A stretch of DNA of 64,000 nt from an uncultured Christensenella sp. (GCA_910584635.1 CAJUBA010000001.1:186001-250000), one strand, 5' to 3'; shown: positions 1 through 9,940, counted from the stretch's first letter. A program made the numbers and translations. Notes: generated by a model not told the origin, from the sequence alone.

Positions 1-1046
1 CTTTTGAAATCAAAAATATTTACGTTGTTTTTAGATGCAAGCGCTTTAATTCCGTAAGAAGAATTATCGCATAATATTCCTATTCCTGACGTTGCACTGT
101 CTTGGTAATAGGCTGCGTTGGTTACGGTAGAGTATAGTTTTTTCTGCGAGTCGTTATCATAGAAAGTGTATATATTATATCCGCTGTTTGCAAGATTTTT
201 ATCGGAAATTTTGAGAATTTCACATGCTTCGATAAGTGTTGCGTTTAGATAATTTTTGTCTAATGTATTCTCAATTATATTGTTTTGTATAATAATATCG
301 CTATTTATATAACTATCATAAATGTTTTGAGAGATTTTATTTTGTTCTAACATCAATTTAAGAACAGTTCTTGCTCTCGTTATGGAATTGGAATAATTGT
401 TAATAGGATTGTATTTTGTCGGACTTTTTACGATTCCGGCAAGCATTGCGCATTCCAGCGCGTTTAGTTGGATCGGCTCTTTTCCGAAAAATCTCATAGA
501 TGCATTTTTTATTCCGTATTCGCCGCTGCCGAAATAGAGCATATTGAGATAATATTCCATAATTTGTTCTTTGGAAAGGGTTTTTTCAAGTTTTATTGCA
601 GTCTGCATTTCTTTGAATTTTCTTGAAAATGTCTGCTCGCTACTCAAATATGTGTTTTTCACAAGTTGTTGAGTAATGGTTGACGCGCCTTGAGTTCTGT
701 TTCCTTTTAGATTATTTAACATTGCGCCGGCGATTCTGACATAATCCACGCCGTGATGAGAATAGAATCTCTTGTCTTCTACGGCTATAAAAGCGTCTGC
801 TAGAAGTTGAGGAATTTGAGAATAATCGACATATTCTTGACTTTTTCTATCCATAATGATTTGGTCGTCGCCGTCATAAATATTTAGAGAATTTTGAGTT
901 TTTCCAAGTAAGTTCATATCCGGTTCTTCTCCTCCGAAATACAGTGTCCCGAAAAAAACGCTGAGCGCAATTACGGATATAGCAATCATAATTCCCGCAG
1001 TAACGAGTAAAGTTTTTATAATTTTTCTTTTATTATTTTTTTTCAT
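1..1046 (-). CDS. Class A penicillin-binding protein (PBP1A-type), 3' end cut off by window
   Basis: Bifunctional murein synthase; only the first ~348 codons are in the window and no stop is reached before base 1. I read ATG at 1046 by reverse translation. A basic N-terminus and one membrane anchor (about residues 11-38) are followed by a GT51 glycosyltransferase domain. It has the AVEDKRFYSHHG motif with catalytic Glu near residue 90, then GASTITQQLVKN (about 120-131) and KLEKTLSKEQIMEYYLNMLYFG (in part, ~152-173). The remaining ~120 residues lead towards the transpeptidase domain, which lies outside. It is divergent from miaB with only 50 bp between the starts. A TATAAT-like string overlaps its ATG, so either the promoter is elsewhere or the true start is a little further in. 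The family is certain from the GT51 motifs; the exact paralogue is not. Confidence 0.9.
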   Translation of the reverse strand, partial: MKKNNKRKIIKTLLVTAGIMIAISVIALSVFFGTLYFGGEEPDMNLLGKTQNSLNIYDGDDQIIMDRKSQEYVDYSQIPQLLADAFIAVEDKRFYSHHGVDYVRIAGAMLNNLKGNRTQGASTITQQLVKNTYLSSEQTFSRKFKEMQTAIKLEKTLSKEQIMEYYLNMLYFGSGEYGIKNASMRFFGKEPIQLNALECAMLAGIVKSPTKYNPINNYSNSITRARTVLKLMLEQNKISQNIYDSYINSDIIIQNNIIENTLDKNYLNATLIEACEILKISDKNLANSGYNIYTFYDNDSQKKLYSTVTNAAYYQDSATSGIGILCDNSSYGIKALASKNNVNIFDFK

Positions 1047-1061
1047 TATAATACTTAATAC

Positions 1062-1096
1062 TTGTCTTTTCCCTCTTTTTTCGATATAATTGTTAT
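1062..1096 (+). promoter_or_regulatory. miaB promoter giving a leaderless mRNA
   Basis: TTGTCT (1062-1067), 17-bp spacer, perfect TATAAT (1085-1090), then six bases and the miaB ATG at 1097. With the usual 7-bp distance from the -10 box the transcript would begin at the A of the start codon. There is no Shine-Dalgarno sequence in front of the ATG and no alternative in-frame start nearby, and the protein already begins where many MiaB proteins begin. The same layout occurs at nadK, pepP and the phage repressor. Confidence 0.65.
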
Positions 1097-2422
1097 ATGC
1101 AAAAGTATAAGATTATTACATACGGATGTCAGATGAACATTCATGAATCGGAGAAGATTGCGGGAACGCTCGAGGATTTGGGGTACTCGATGTGTGAAAG
1201 TACGGAAGATGCGGACATTATTGTTTTCAATACTTGTTGTATAAGAGATAATGCCGAAAAGCGCGCTTTGGGCAATATCGGAGCGATTAAACACTTGAAA
1301 AAAGCGAAGCCGGGGTTGATTATTGCCGTTGTAGGCTGTATGACGCAACAAGACGGAGCGGGATTGAATCTCAGAGCGAAATATCCTTACGTCGATATAG
1401 TATTGGGTACAAATAATCTTTTCGAATTGGAAAGTTGTATTAAAAAAATTAAACAAAGCGGAAATAAAAGCGTATTGATAGACCCAAATGAATATCCGCA
1501 GGTTTTGGAAAACGAAAAAATCTACCGTACCAGCGGTTGCAATGCGTGGCTGAATATCATGTACGGATGCAATAATTTCTGCACATATTGTATCGTTCCT
1601 TATGTGAGAGGAAGAGAAAGAAGCCGCAAAATGGCTAATATTATTGATGAATTCAAGAGTTTATTAGACCAAGGATATAAAGAAATTACGCTTTTGGGGC
1701 AAAACGTCAATTCTTACGGACACGATTTATCGGACGGAAGCAATTTTGCAACTCTTCTTGAAAAAATTTCGCAAATTAACGGAAAATACAGAGTTAGATT
1801 TATGACTTCTCATCCTAAGGATCTTAATAGAGAAGTAATTGACATTATTGCACAAAGTTCTAATATTTGTAATAATATCCATTTGCCTATTCAGTCGGGT
1901 TCAAATAAAATACTTAAACTTATGAACAGGCATTATACCAGAGAGTATTATTTGGACACGGTAGAAGCGATAAAGTCCAAAATACCGGATTGCGGTATTA
2001 CAACCGACTTAATGGTAGGTTTTCCTTATGAGGAAGAGCAAGATTTCGAAGACACATTGGACATAGTCAGAAGAGTAAAATATTCAAGCGCGTTTACGTT
2101 TATATATTCGATAAGAAAGGGAACAAAAGCCGCTCAAATGCCGCAAATTTCCCCACAGGTGTCGAAAGAAAGGATTACAAGATTGATTGCAGAGCAAAAC
2201 AAAGTAACAAAAGAACTGTCGAAAGGCTATGAGGGAAAATCTTACGAAATCCTTTGCGAAGACAATGCGCCGAAGAAAGACGGCTATGTATGCGGACGAA
2301 CGGACAGCGGAAGAATGGTTACGTTTAAGGGCGACAAATCGCTCATAGGCAGTTTTGTAAACGTAACGATTGAAAAATCTCAGTCGGCGTCATTGTTCGG
2401 TAAAATTACGGAGGAAGAATAA
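1097..2422 (+). CDS. miaB: tRNA-2-methylthio-N6-dimethylallyladenosine synthase
   Basis: Radical-SAM methylthiotransferase that turns i6A37 into ms2i6A37 in tRNAs reading UNN codons; cytoplasmic, with two 4Fe-4S clusters. 441 aa. The UPF0004 domain shows three cluster cysteines (TYGCQMN ~11, NTCCIRDNA ~46, VVGCMTQQ ~81). The radical-SAM CxxxCxxC is GCNNFCTYCIVPYVRG at ~157-165, and a TRAM domain closes the protein. The stop overlaps the mutS start by one base (TAATG). Its substrate is made by miaA, encoded four genes on in the same operon. Start chosen at 1097 because the conserved TYGCQMN follows directly. Confidence 0.97.
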   Translation: MQKYKIITYGCQMNIHESEKIAGTLEDLGYSMCESTEDADIIVFNTCCIRDNAEKRALGNIGAIKHLKKAKPGLIIAVVGCMTQQDGAGLNLRAKYPYVDIVLGTNNLFELESCIKKIKQSGNKSVLIDPNEYPQVLENEKIYRTSGCNAWLNIMYGCNNFCTYCIVPYVRGRERSRKMANIIDEFKSLLDQGYKEITLLGQNVNSYGHDLSDGSNFATLLEKISQINGKYRVRFMTSHPKDLNREVIDIIAQSSNICNNIHLPIQSGSNKILKLMNRHYTREYYLDTVEAIKSKIPDCGITTDLMVGFPYEEEQDFEDTLDIVRRVKYSSAFTFIYSIRKGTKAAQMPQISPQVSKERITRLIAEQNKVTKELSKGYEGKSYEILCEDNAPKKDGYVCGRTDSGRMVTFKGDKSLIGSFVNVTIEKSQSASLFGKITEEE

Positions 2423-5022
2423 TGGGAGCAAGTAATAAGAGCGAACTTTCGGATATGATGAAGTTTTATCTGACTTTGAAAGAACAGTATAAGGATGCGA
2501 TTGTCTTTTTCAGACTCGGCGATTTCTATGAAATGTTTTTCGAAGACGCCAAATTGGCGAGTAAGGAACTTGATTTGACGCTTACCGGAAGAAATTGCGG
2601 ATTGGAAGATAAAGCGCCGATGTGCGGAGTTCCTTATCATGCTGCGGACAGTTATATAGCAAAATTAGTTCAAAAAGGATATAAAGTCGCTATTTGCGAA
2701 CAACTTTCCGAACCTCAAAAGGGTAAAAAACTCGTAGAAAGAGACGTTATTAGAGTAATAACGCCCGGTACGGTAATAGAAGACGATATTCTTGACGATA
2801 AGAAAAACAACTATCTTGCGTGTATTTGCGCGGACGAAAAATGTTACGCTTTGGCATGGCTTGACATTTCTACGGGAGAATTTAATACCGTTCAATCGGA
2901 GTATTCGGGATTTTCTTCTATAGAAGACGTATTAGCAACGTTCTCGCCTTCTGAAATAATATGCAACGAATACGCGTACGAAGAATCAAAAAATCTTTCT
3001 GCTATCAGAATCGGCAGACTTCCGAAATTCCAAAAGTATTACGATTGGGTGTTTGACTATAAGACGGCGTATAATTTATTGCTCAAACAGTTTGGCGTAA
3101 CAACTTTGGCAAAATTTGAATTCGAAGATAAAAAACTCGCAATTACGGTAGCCGGCGCTTTGATAAACTATGTCAATGAAACGCAAAAAAGGTCGCTTTC
3201 TCATATTTCCTCTATTAAATACGTTCAAAACAACAAATATTTAATAATGGACAATAATTGCCGTAGAAACTTGGAAATTTGTGAAAATACAAGAGACGCG
3301 TCAAAAAAAGCGACGCTTTTATGGGTGTTGGACAAAACGCGAACAAGCATGGGCGCGAGATGTTTGAGAAGATGGTTGGAACAGCCTCTTAGAGATAGCG
3401 CTACAATAAATAAAAGACTGGAAAGCGTTGACGAATTTGTCGGCAATACCAAGATGAGAAACAATCTGTATGATATTTTGGGCGATATAAGGGATATCGA
3501 GCGACTGACCTCAAAGATTGCTTACGGTTCGCCAACTCCTAAAGATTTATTCGCTTTGGGTTCGTCTTTGCGTAGTTTGCCGCCAATCAAGAATATGCTT
3601 GAATACGCTCAAAGTCCGATGTTGAAAGAGATAAAAGAAAATATTTTCACGTTGGATGAAATTGCAGATAAACTCGTAAGGGCAATAGACGACAAACCGC
3701 CTATTGTTCTTAAAGAGGGAGGTTTTATAAGAAAAGGCTACGACAGGGAGTTGGATGAACTTCGCGCGGCGGGAACCGAAGGTAAAGAGTGGCTGATAAA
3801 TCTTGAAAATAGCGAGAAAGAAGCGACGGGTATCAAAAATCTTAAAGTCGGTTACAACAAAATTTTCGGATACTATATAGAGGTAAGCAAATCTAACGTG
3901 GATAAAGTTCCGTTTAGATATCAGCGTAAGCAGACGCTGACGACCGGAGAAAGATATATAACGCAAGAACTTAAAGAGATAGAAGACAGACTTTTGGGCG
4001 CGAAAGATAGGGCGATAGAAATCGAAAACCGTATTTTTGAAGAATTGAAGTTGGAATTATTGCAAGTTATTCCTCAACTGCAGTCGACATCTCGCAGTAT
4101 TGCTTTTTGCGACAGTTTGCTATCTCTTGCAGTCGTAGCGATAGCAAATAATTACGTAAAACCCGAAATAAATGAAAAAATTGAAGGAATTACTATAAAA
4201 AACGGCAGACATCCTGTAGTAGAAAGTTTGCTGAAAAGCAGCGAATTTGTTCCCAACGATACTCAACTCGATTGCTGTCAAAACAGAACTATGATAATAA
4301 CCGGTCCGAATATGAGCGGTAAAAGCACTTATATGCGACAGGTTGCTTTGATAACTTTGATGGCGCATATAGGTAGTTTTGTTCCCGCCGAAAGCGCGTC
4401 GATTTCAATAACAGACAGAATATTTACGCGTATAGGGGCGAGCGACGATCTTGCTTACGGTCAAAGTACGTTTATGGTCGAGATGGTAGAAGTTGCTACG
4501 ATTCTTCAAAACGCTACTTTCAAAAGTTTGTTGATTTTAGACGAAATCGGCAGAGGCACGTCGACTTTCGACGGTATGTCCATAGCGAGAGCGGTTTTGG
4601 AAGACGTCAACAATAGGATTCGCTGTAAAACTTTGTTTTCTACTCATTACCATGAACTTACCGAAATGGAAAATTCATTTGACGGAATAAAAAACTTTAA
4701 GGTATTGGCAAGCGAGGTAGATAAAGGGGTTGTGTTTCTACATAAAATTGCCAGAGGCGGAACAAATAAGAGTTTTGGTATAGAAGTGGCTAAATATGCG
4801 GGAATTCCTCAAATAGTAATTAAAAGAGCAAAGGAAATATGCAAAACTCTTGAAAGCAATCCTTTGACAATGCAAAAAAATGCATTTGAAGAAGAAAATT
4901 TGTTCGATATAAGTAAGAATAACGAAATTAAAGACGAACTTAACGCAATAGACGTGGAAAATCTAACTCCTATGCAGGCGCTATCCAAACTAGCGTATCT
5001 TGTGGAATTGTCTAAGAGGTAA
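2422..5022 (+). CDS. mutS: DNA mismatch repair protein MutS
   Basis: Mismatch-recognition ATPase. 866 aa, normal length. The mismatch-binding domain carries the FYE motif in FRLGDFYEMFFEDA (~30-45). Lever and clamp domains follow, then an ABC-type ATPase with Walker A GPNMSGKST (~residue 628), the Q-loop and signature region, Walker B LLILDEIGRGTST and the downstream STHYHEL histidine switch. The strong ribosome site GGAGGAAG at 2410-2417 lies inside the end of miaB. Operon partner mutL follows after 3 bp. Confidence 0.98.
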   Translation: MGASNKSELSDMMKFYLTLKEQYKDAIVFFRLGDFYEMFFEDAKLASKELDLTLTGRNCGLEDKAPMCGVPYHAADSYIAKLVQKGYKVAICEQLSEPQKGKKLVERDVIRVITPGTVIEDDILDDKKNNYLACICADEKCYALAWLDISTGEFNTVQSEYSGFSSIEDVLATFSPSEIICNEYAYEESKNLSAIRIGRLPKFQKYYDWVFDYKTAYNLLLKQFGVTTLAKFEFEDKKLAITVAGALINYVNETQKRSLSHISSIKYVQNNKYLIMDNNCRRNLEICENTRDASKKATLLWVLDKTRTSMGARCLRRWLEQPLRDSATINKRLESVDEFVGNTKMRNNLYDILGDIRDIERLTSKIAYGSPTPKDLFALGSSLRSLPPIKNMLEYAQSPMLKEIKENIFTLDEIADKLVRAIDDKPPIVLKEGGFIRKGYDRELDELRAAGTEGKEWLINLENSEKEATGIKNLKVGYNKIFGYYIEVSKSNVDKVPFRYQRKQTLTTGERYITQELKEIEDRLLGAKDRAIEIENRIFEELKLELLQVIPQLQSTSRSIAFCDSLLSLAVVAIANNYVKPEINEKIEGITIKNGRHPVVESLLKSSEFVPNDTQLDCCQNRTMIITGPNMSGKSTYMRQVALITLMAHIGSFVPAESASISITDRIFTRIGASDDLAYGQSTFMVEMVEVATILQNATFKSLLILDEIGRGTSTFDGMSIARAVLEDVNNRIRCKTLFSTHYHELTEMENSFDGIKNFKVLASEVDKGVVFLHKIARGGTNKSFGIEVAKYAGIPQIVIKRAKEICKTLESNPLTMQKNAFEEENLFDISKNNEIKDELNAIDVENLTPMQALSKLAYLVELSKR

Positions 5023-5025
5023 ATT

Positions 5026-7014
5026 ATGGCTAAAATAAATGTATTGGATTCTAGTATATTCAATTTAATTTCTGCGGGAGAGGTCGTAGAGAAGCCGTCT
5101 TCCGTAGTTAAAGAACTTGTTGAAAACAGTATCGACGCGGGCGCGACTGCTATTTCGGTTGAAATTAAAGACGGCGGAATATCGTCTATAATAATAACGG
5201 ACAACGGCTCTGGCATAGATAAAGAAAATATGCGTCTTGCATTTTTACCGCACGCGACGTCTAAACTTTCAAAAGCGGAAGATTTGGATAATATATCTAC
5301 TTTGGGATTCAGAGGCGAGGCTTTGGCATCAATAGCGGCGGTATCGCAAATTACCATGACTTCCAAAACGAGTAATCAAAGCGTAGGAAATTGCATTACT
5401 CTCAGCGCAGGAAAAGTGATAGAGGAAGGTCAAAAGGCAATCGCTCAAAGCACTTCAATATCAGTGGAAAATTTGTTTTTCAATACGCCGGTACGTAAAA
5501 AGTTTTTGAAAAAGCCAAAACTGGAAGAAGCGGGAGTTACCGCTGTAATGAATCAACTTGCTCTTGCAAACCCTGATATTAAATTCAAATATACTGTTGA
5601 TAAGAAAATTATTTTTCAAACAAACGGGGGATTGGAGGAGGCGGTTTACGCTTTGTACAGTAATGAGATTGCAAACGCGCTTATTCCTTTCGATTACACT
5701 TATGATAAGTACAGACTGTACGGATATACGGGCGCGCCGTCGATAGCAAAGCATAACAGAAATTATCAAACGATTATTATTAACGGCAGAGTTATTACCA
5801 ATTCGACAATATCAACGGCAGTTTCGCAGGCTTACGGAAATAGATTGATGACCAGGACTTTTCCTGTTTTTGTATTAAACGTCGTAATGCCTTTCGACGA
5901 AGTAGACGTCAACGTTCATCCGACAAAGACAGACGTTAGATTCGCAGATTCGCATAAAGTTTTTTCATGCGTATACAAAGCGATAACTTCGGCTCTTGCC
6001 GAACAGGAACAGGCTATATTATTTGGTAAATCTAAATCGCAAAATAACGCTGAACAAAAAGAAAACGTTGAAAATGTTGAAAAAACTTTGATAAAACCTT
6101 CTTTGAGTGATAATAAACTTAATATAGATAATTCTTCCGACAAATCAATAGGTGTATCTGAGGTGGTTGCCGATAGTATATTTTCCGATGAAGAAAACAA
6201 ATATAAAGATAATTACAGGGACTTGATTGAAAAGCAGAAAAAAGTCTTGGAAGAAATGAAGTATCATAGAGAACTTCCGAAGTCCAACGCAATAGCCGCC
6301 GACGGCGTGAAAGCGTTTGACGTAAGCGCAGGAAGAATAAACAATTCCAACGATTCTACGCAAAAAGTCAATCATCAAAACAAAAAGCCTTCGTTTTCAA
6401 TGGAATCTTCTTTGATGGAATTAGTTGAAAGCCAGTTGGAAAGCGAATATAAGATTGTAGGTCAAATTTTCAACACTTATTTGATTTTGGAGTGCGAAGG
6501 AAAAGTCTATTTTATAGATCAGCACGCTTGTCATGAGAGATTTATATATGACGGACTGCTCAAAGAAGTTAATGCCGGCAACGTAGATATACAGGATATG
6601 TTGGTTCCTTTTGTATTGGAGTGTAACAACGCGCAGTATGAATTTTTCACATCGATGATTGATAATCTTAGACAGTTGGGATTTGATATAGAGGATTTCG
6701 GCGGTTTAAGTTTGAAAGTGAGCAGTGTGCCGCATATTTTGAGAGATATCAATTTAGCGATGTTTTTTGATAATTTATTTGCTGAAAAGCAATCTGTAGT
6801 GAATTTGAAAAATTCCGATTTGATAAGAGACAAACTTGCGCAGAAAGCGTGCAAGTCTGCAATAAAAGCAGGCGAAAAATTGGATGAAAAGCAAATCAGA
6901 CAGTTGTTGGATTCTATGAAAGAGGGAATTCCGCTACAGTGTCCTCACGGCAGACCTGCGGTTATAGTATATACAAGAAAAGATTTTGACAAACTTTTCA
7001 AAAGGATACTATGA
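5026..7014 (+). CDS. mutL: DNA mismatch repair protein MutL
   Basis: GHKL ATPase that couples MutS to strand incision. 662 aa. N-terminal ATPase motifs: ELVENSIDAGA (Mg-binding Asn), DNGSGID and GFRGEALASI. A low-complexity linker at roughly residues 340-470 joins it to the dimerisation/endonuclease domain. That domain has DQHACHERF and CPHGRPAV, the metal-site motifs of endonuclease-type MutL found in bacteria lacking MutH, so nicking activity is expected. Ribosome site AAGAGGT is 5-6 bases before ATG. Its stop overlaps miaA (ATGA). Confidence 0.97.
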   Translation: MAKINVLDSSIFNLISAGEVVEKPSSVVKELVENSIDAGATAISVEIKDGGISSIIITDNGSGIDKENMRLAFLPHATSKLSKAEDLDNISTLGFRGEALASIAAVSQITMTSKTSNQSVGNCITLSAGKVIEEGQKAIAQSTSISVENLFFNTPVRKKFLKKPKLEEAGVTAVMNQLALANPDIKFKYTVDKKIIFQTNGGLEEAVYALYSNEIANALIPFDYTYDKYRLYGYTGAPSIAKHNRNYQTIIINGRVITNSTISTAVSQAYGNRLMTRTFPVFVLNVVMPFDEVDVNVHPTKTDVRFADSHKVFSCVYKAITSALAEQEQAILFGKSKSQNNAEQKENVENVEKTLIKPSLSDNKLNIDNSSDKSIGVSEVVADSIFSDEENKYKDNYRDLIEKQKKVLEEMKYHRELPKSNAIAADGVKAFDVSAGRINNSNDSTQKVNHQNKKPSFSMESSLMELVESQLESEYKIVGQIFNTYLILECEGKVYFIDQHACHERFIYDGLLKEVNAGNVDIQDMLVPFVLECNNAQYEFFTSMIDNLRQLGFDIEDFGGLSLKVSSVPHILRDINLAMFFDNLFAEKQSVVNLKNSDLIRDKLAQKACKSAIKAGEKLDEKQIRQLLDSMKEGIPLQCPHGRPAVIVYTRKDFDKLFKRIL

Positions 7015-7919
7015 TTAAAGTATTTGTGATAGCGGGACCGACGGCAAGCGGTAAAAGCGCATTCGGCGTCGATATAGCGAAAGAAATAAACGGCGAAATT
7101 ATATCCTGCGACAGTATGCAAATCTATAAAAGGATGAATATCGGCACAGCCAAGATATCGATAGAAGAAATGGACGGCGTTGTTCATCATTTGATTGATA
7201 TTGTTGAGCCTAATGAAGAATTCAGCGTCGGAGAATATTCTTTTAGAGCCAATGAGTTGATTGGCGATATTGCAAGCCGAGGCAAAGTTCCTATTGTAGT
7301 AGGCGGTACTGGACTTTATATTGATTCAATATTATATCCGATGTCATTCGGCGGTTGCAAAAATATTGCAATAAGAAAAAGTTTGGAAGAAGACTGTGAA
7401 AAATACGGAAAAGAATATATGCACGCGCTTTTGAGGGAAATCGATCCGTTAGACGCGGAAAAAATTCATCCCAATAATGTAAAAAGGGTCTTGCGCGCAT
7501 TGGAGATTTATAAAACTACAGGAGAACGTAAGTCGGATATGCAAATTTCTCAGAGAAAATTGCAGTATGACTGTTGTATGACGGTTTTGGATATTGCCAG
7601 AGATGTTTTATATAAGAGAATAGATTCTCGCGTTGACGATATGTTTGAACGCGGATTGACAAAGGAAGTAGACGCTTTATTAGAAGAAGGAATATCTTTT
7701 GACGGTCAAAGTATGCAAGCGATTGGATATAAAGAATTCAGATTGTTGTATGAGAAGAAAATTGCCGAAGACGAAGTCAAAGAAAAAATTAAGCAGAATT
7801 CGCGAAATTATGCGAAAAGACAAATCACTTGGTTGAAAAAATACGAATTTGCAAAATGGTTTGATTCAATGACTAGTAGAAATGAAGCAAGAGAATATAT
7901 ATTGGAAAATTTGAGGTGA
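7011..7919 (+). CDS. miaA: tRNA dimethylallyltransferase
   Basis: Transfers dimethylallyl from DMAPP to A37 of tRNAs, giving the i6A that MiaB then methylthiolates. 302 aa, typical length. P-loop GPTASGKSAFGVDIA at residues ~9-23, DSMQIY ~34-40, GTAKIS, VVGGTGLYI ~96, and the C-terminal QAIGYKEF and RNYAKRQITWLKK conserved in the family. Starts inside the last codons of mutL (4-base overlap), so the two are probably translationally coupled. Confidence 0.97.
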   Translation: MIKVFVIAGPTASGKSAFGVDIAKEINGEIISCDSMQIYKRMNIGTAKISIEEMDGVVHHLIDIVEPNEEFSVGEYSFRANELIGDIASRGKVPIVVGGTGLYIDSILYPMSFGGCKNIAIRKSLEEDCEKYGKEYMHALLREIDPLDAEKIHPNNVKRVLRALEIYKTTGERKSDMQISQRKLQYDCCMTVLDIARDVLYKRIDSRVDDMFERGLTKEVDALLEEGISFDGQSMQAIGYKEFRLLYEKKIAEDEVKEKIKQNSRNYAKRQITWLKKYEFAKWFDSMTSRNEAREYILENLR

Positions 7920-7922
7920 GTA

Positions 7923-9152
7923 ATGAATTTTGATATAAAAACGATAAATTTTATAGATTCAGCGCAACAGAAACTTTCAAAACAGTTTGAAGAAATAGAC
8001 GAAATATCTATGGCTAATCAGATGAAAGTACTTCAAGCGTTTAGAGACAACAACGTAGGGCAAAGACATTTTTCTCAAACTAACGGCTATGGATACGACG
8101 ATATTGGTAGAGACACGCTTTGTCGTTTATTCGCGCAAATATTCGGATGCGAAAGCGCGATAGTGTCGCCTTTGATTGTGAGCGGTACGCACGCTCTTTC
8201 ACTGTCGTTATACGGAATTTTGCGACCGGGGGACGAAATGCTCGCAATAACGGGAAGCCCTTACGATACGCTTAAAGAAGTAATTTGCGGACAGGGGAAC
8301 GGTTCGCTTAAAGATTTCGGAATAAATTATAATGAAATTCAATTAAAAGACGGAAAAATAAATACTGATATTTTGTCAGATAACATCACGGACAAGACAA
8401 AATTAGTGTTTATTGGAAGATCAAGAGGCTATGAATGGAGGGACGCGTTATCAATTGACGATATAAGTTTTGCAATAAAACAGATACGAAATGTAAAAGA
8501 AAACGTTTGTATAATGGTCGATAACTGTTATGGAGAGTTTCTCGACAAAATCGAACCCACCGAAGTTGGCGCGGATATTATTGCAGGTTCGCTTATTAAA
8601 AATCCCGGCGGTGGAATCGCTCCGACAGGCGGCTATATATGCGGAAAGAAGGAATATATTGATTTAATAGCAAACAGATTGACTGCGCCGTCCATTGGAA
8701 TGGAAGTAGGATCATACTCGTATGGTTATAAGGACTATTACCAAGGTTTATTTATGGCTCCGCACGTCGTTGCGAATGCGTTAAAAGGTTCAATGCTTAT
8801 GGGGCAGGTCTTCCATGATTTAGGATTTGATACCATGCCGAAACCCGGCGCAAAATGTAACGATATTATAAGATCGATAAAATTCGAAACAAAAGAGCAG
8901 TTAATAGATTTTTGTAGGGCAGTTCAAGAAGTTTCGCCTATAGACAGTAACGTTGTGCCGTTTCCATGGGATATGCCGGGGTATGAACATCAAGTAATCA
9001 TGGCTGCGGGGACGTTTGTAGCGGGCGCGTCGATAGAACTGTCCGCAGACAGTCCTATAAAGGAGCCGTATATTGCTTATCTTCAAGGCGGTTTGACTTA
9101 CGAACACGTCAAGATTGCGACTATGCACTGTATGGAAAGAATAATCAAATAA
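7923..9152 (+). CDS. Methionine gamma-lyase family (aluminium-resistance/YnbB-like) PLP enzyme
   Basis: Member of the PLP-dependent fold-type I family annotated as methionine gamma-lyase or aluminium resistance protein (YnbB in Bacillus); the true substrate is not established. 409 aa. Visible are the GYGYDDIGRDTL start of the cofactor domain, the VSGTHALSLSL phosphate-binding segment (~86-97), VDNCYGEF with the cofactor-ring Asp (~199-206) and the Schiff-base lysine in GSLIKNPGGGIAPTGG (~222-238). It follows miaA at 3 bp with ribosome site GAGGTGAG. In many Clostridia hfq sits between these two genes; here it is absent. Last gene of the operon. Confidence 0.88.
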   Translation: MNFDIKTINFIDSAQQKLSKQFEEIDEISMANQMKVLQAFRDNNVGQRHFSQTNGYGYDDIGRDTLCRLFAQIFGCESAIVSPLIVSGTHALSLSLYGILRPGDEMLAITGSPYDTLKEVICGQGNGSLKDFGINYNEIQLKDGKINTDILSDNITDKTKLVFIGRSRGYEWRDALSIDDISFAIKQIRNVKENVCIMVDNCYGEFLDKIEPTEVGADIIAGSLIKNPGGGIAPTGGYICGKKEYIDLIANRLTAPSIGMEVGSYSYGYKDYYQGLFMAPHVVANALKGSMLMGQVFHDLGFDTMPKPGAKCNDIIRSIKFETKEQLIDFCRAVQEVSPIDSNVVPFPWDMPGYEHQVIMAAGTFVAGASIELSADSPIKEPYIAYLQGGLTYEHVKIATMHCMERIIK

Positions 9153-9178
9153 AAAAGAAGGCAAATGCCTTCTTTTTT
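9151..9178. terminator. Bidirectional Rho-independent terminator between the miaB operon and lexA
   Basis: Perfect inverted repeat of 13 bases (AAAAAAGAAGGCA at 9151-9163 and its complement at 9166-9178) around a 2-base loop. It has A-runs on one side and T-runs on the other, so it works for both converging operons. It overlaps the last bases of the upstream stop codon and ends 20 bases before the lexA stop. Confidence 0.92.
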
Positions 9179-9197
9179 ATATTAATATAATATTAAA

Positions 9198-9902
9198 TTA
9201 AAAAATTCTATTTCTCATTAGACCTGTTGCGATACCTAAAATTCTAAACTCGCGTTCTTTTGTAATGATTATATCGCTCATATCGTCATTTTCTGGACGA
9301 AGTCTTATGTATGTTCCGCAATTAAAAAATCTTTTCAACGTAACTTCATTGTTGTCTATCTGCGCGACTATTACTTCGCCGTCTCTCGCTACGCTTTGCT
9401 GTTTGACAAGTACCATATCTCCGTTGTAAATTCCGATATTTTTCATGCTTTCGCCTTTTACATTAAGTAAAAACATTTGACCTTTGCAATTAAAGAAATC
9501 GGCGGGGATAGTGTATGACGTATCGTTTTCAACTTCGGCGTACAGGGGAGAGCCTGCCGCGACGTTGCCTAGCATTGGTACTGAAATGAGATTGGCAAAT
9601 ACTTCGTTTACGTTCTTTATATTGTCAGACTTGAATTGGATAACGTTTGCGTTATCTTTGTCTTTTGTATTTTTCTCTACAATTTCTATTGCGCGATTTT
9701 TATTGTCGCCCTTTCTAATAGCGCCTTGCTCTTCAAGTTTATCCAAATAATATTTAGCGGAAGCAGTGGATTTGAATCCCACTTGACTGCATATTTCTCT
9801 TACAGTAGGGGGGTAGCCTTTTTCGTCGACAAACTTTCTAATAAACTCAAGAGTTAGTGAACATTTTTCTGCGGTTTTTTCAATTGTTTTACCTTTTGCC
9901 AT
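9198..9902 (-). CDS. lexA: LexA SOS repressor
   Basis: Represses DNA-damage genes and self-cleaves when stimulated by RecA filaments. 234 aa, slightly long because of a linker (~75-105). N-terminal winged helix with TVREICSQVGFKSTASAKYYLDKLEEQGA (in part, ~33-61) and a C-terminal S24 peptidase. The peptidase shows the Ala116-Gly117 scissile bond in NVAAGSP, the catalytic Ser152 in GESM and Lys190 in VTLKR. Ribosome site GAGGT lies 8 bases before ATG. The promoter contains an SOS box, so the gene is autoregulated. Confidence 0.97.
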   Translation of the reverse strand: MAKGKTIEKTAEKCSLTLEFIRKFVDEKGYPPTVREICSQVGFKSTASAKYYLDKLEEQGAIRKGDNKNRAIEIVEKNTKDKDNANVIQFKSDNIKNVNEVFANLISVPMLGNVAAGSPLYAEVENDTSYTIPADFFNCKGQMFLLNVKGESMKNIGIYNGDMVLVKQQSVARDGEVIVAQIDNNEVTLKRFFNCGTYIRLRPENDDMSDIIITKEREFRILGIATGLMRNRIF

Positions 9903-9940
9903 CTATAAGTACCTCAAAATCTATTTTATTTGACAATAAA

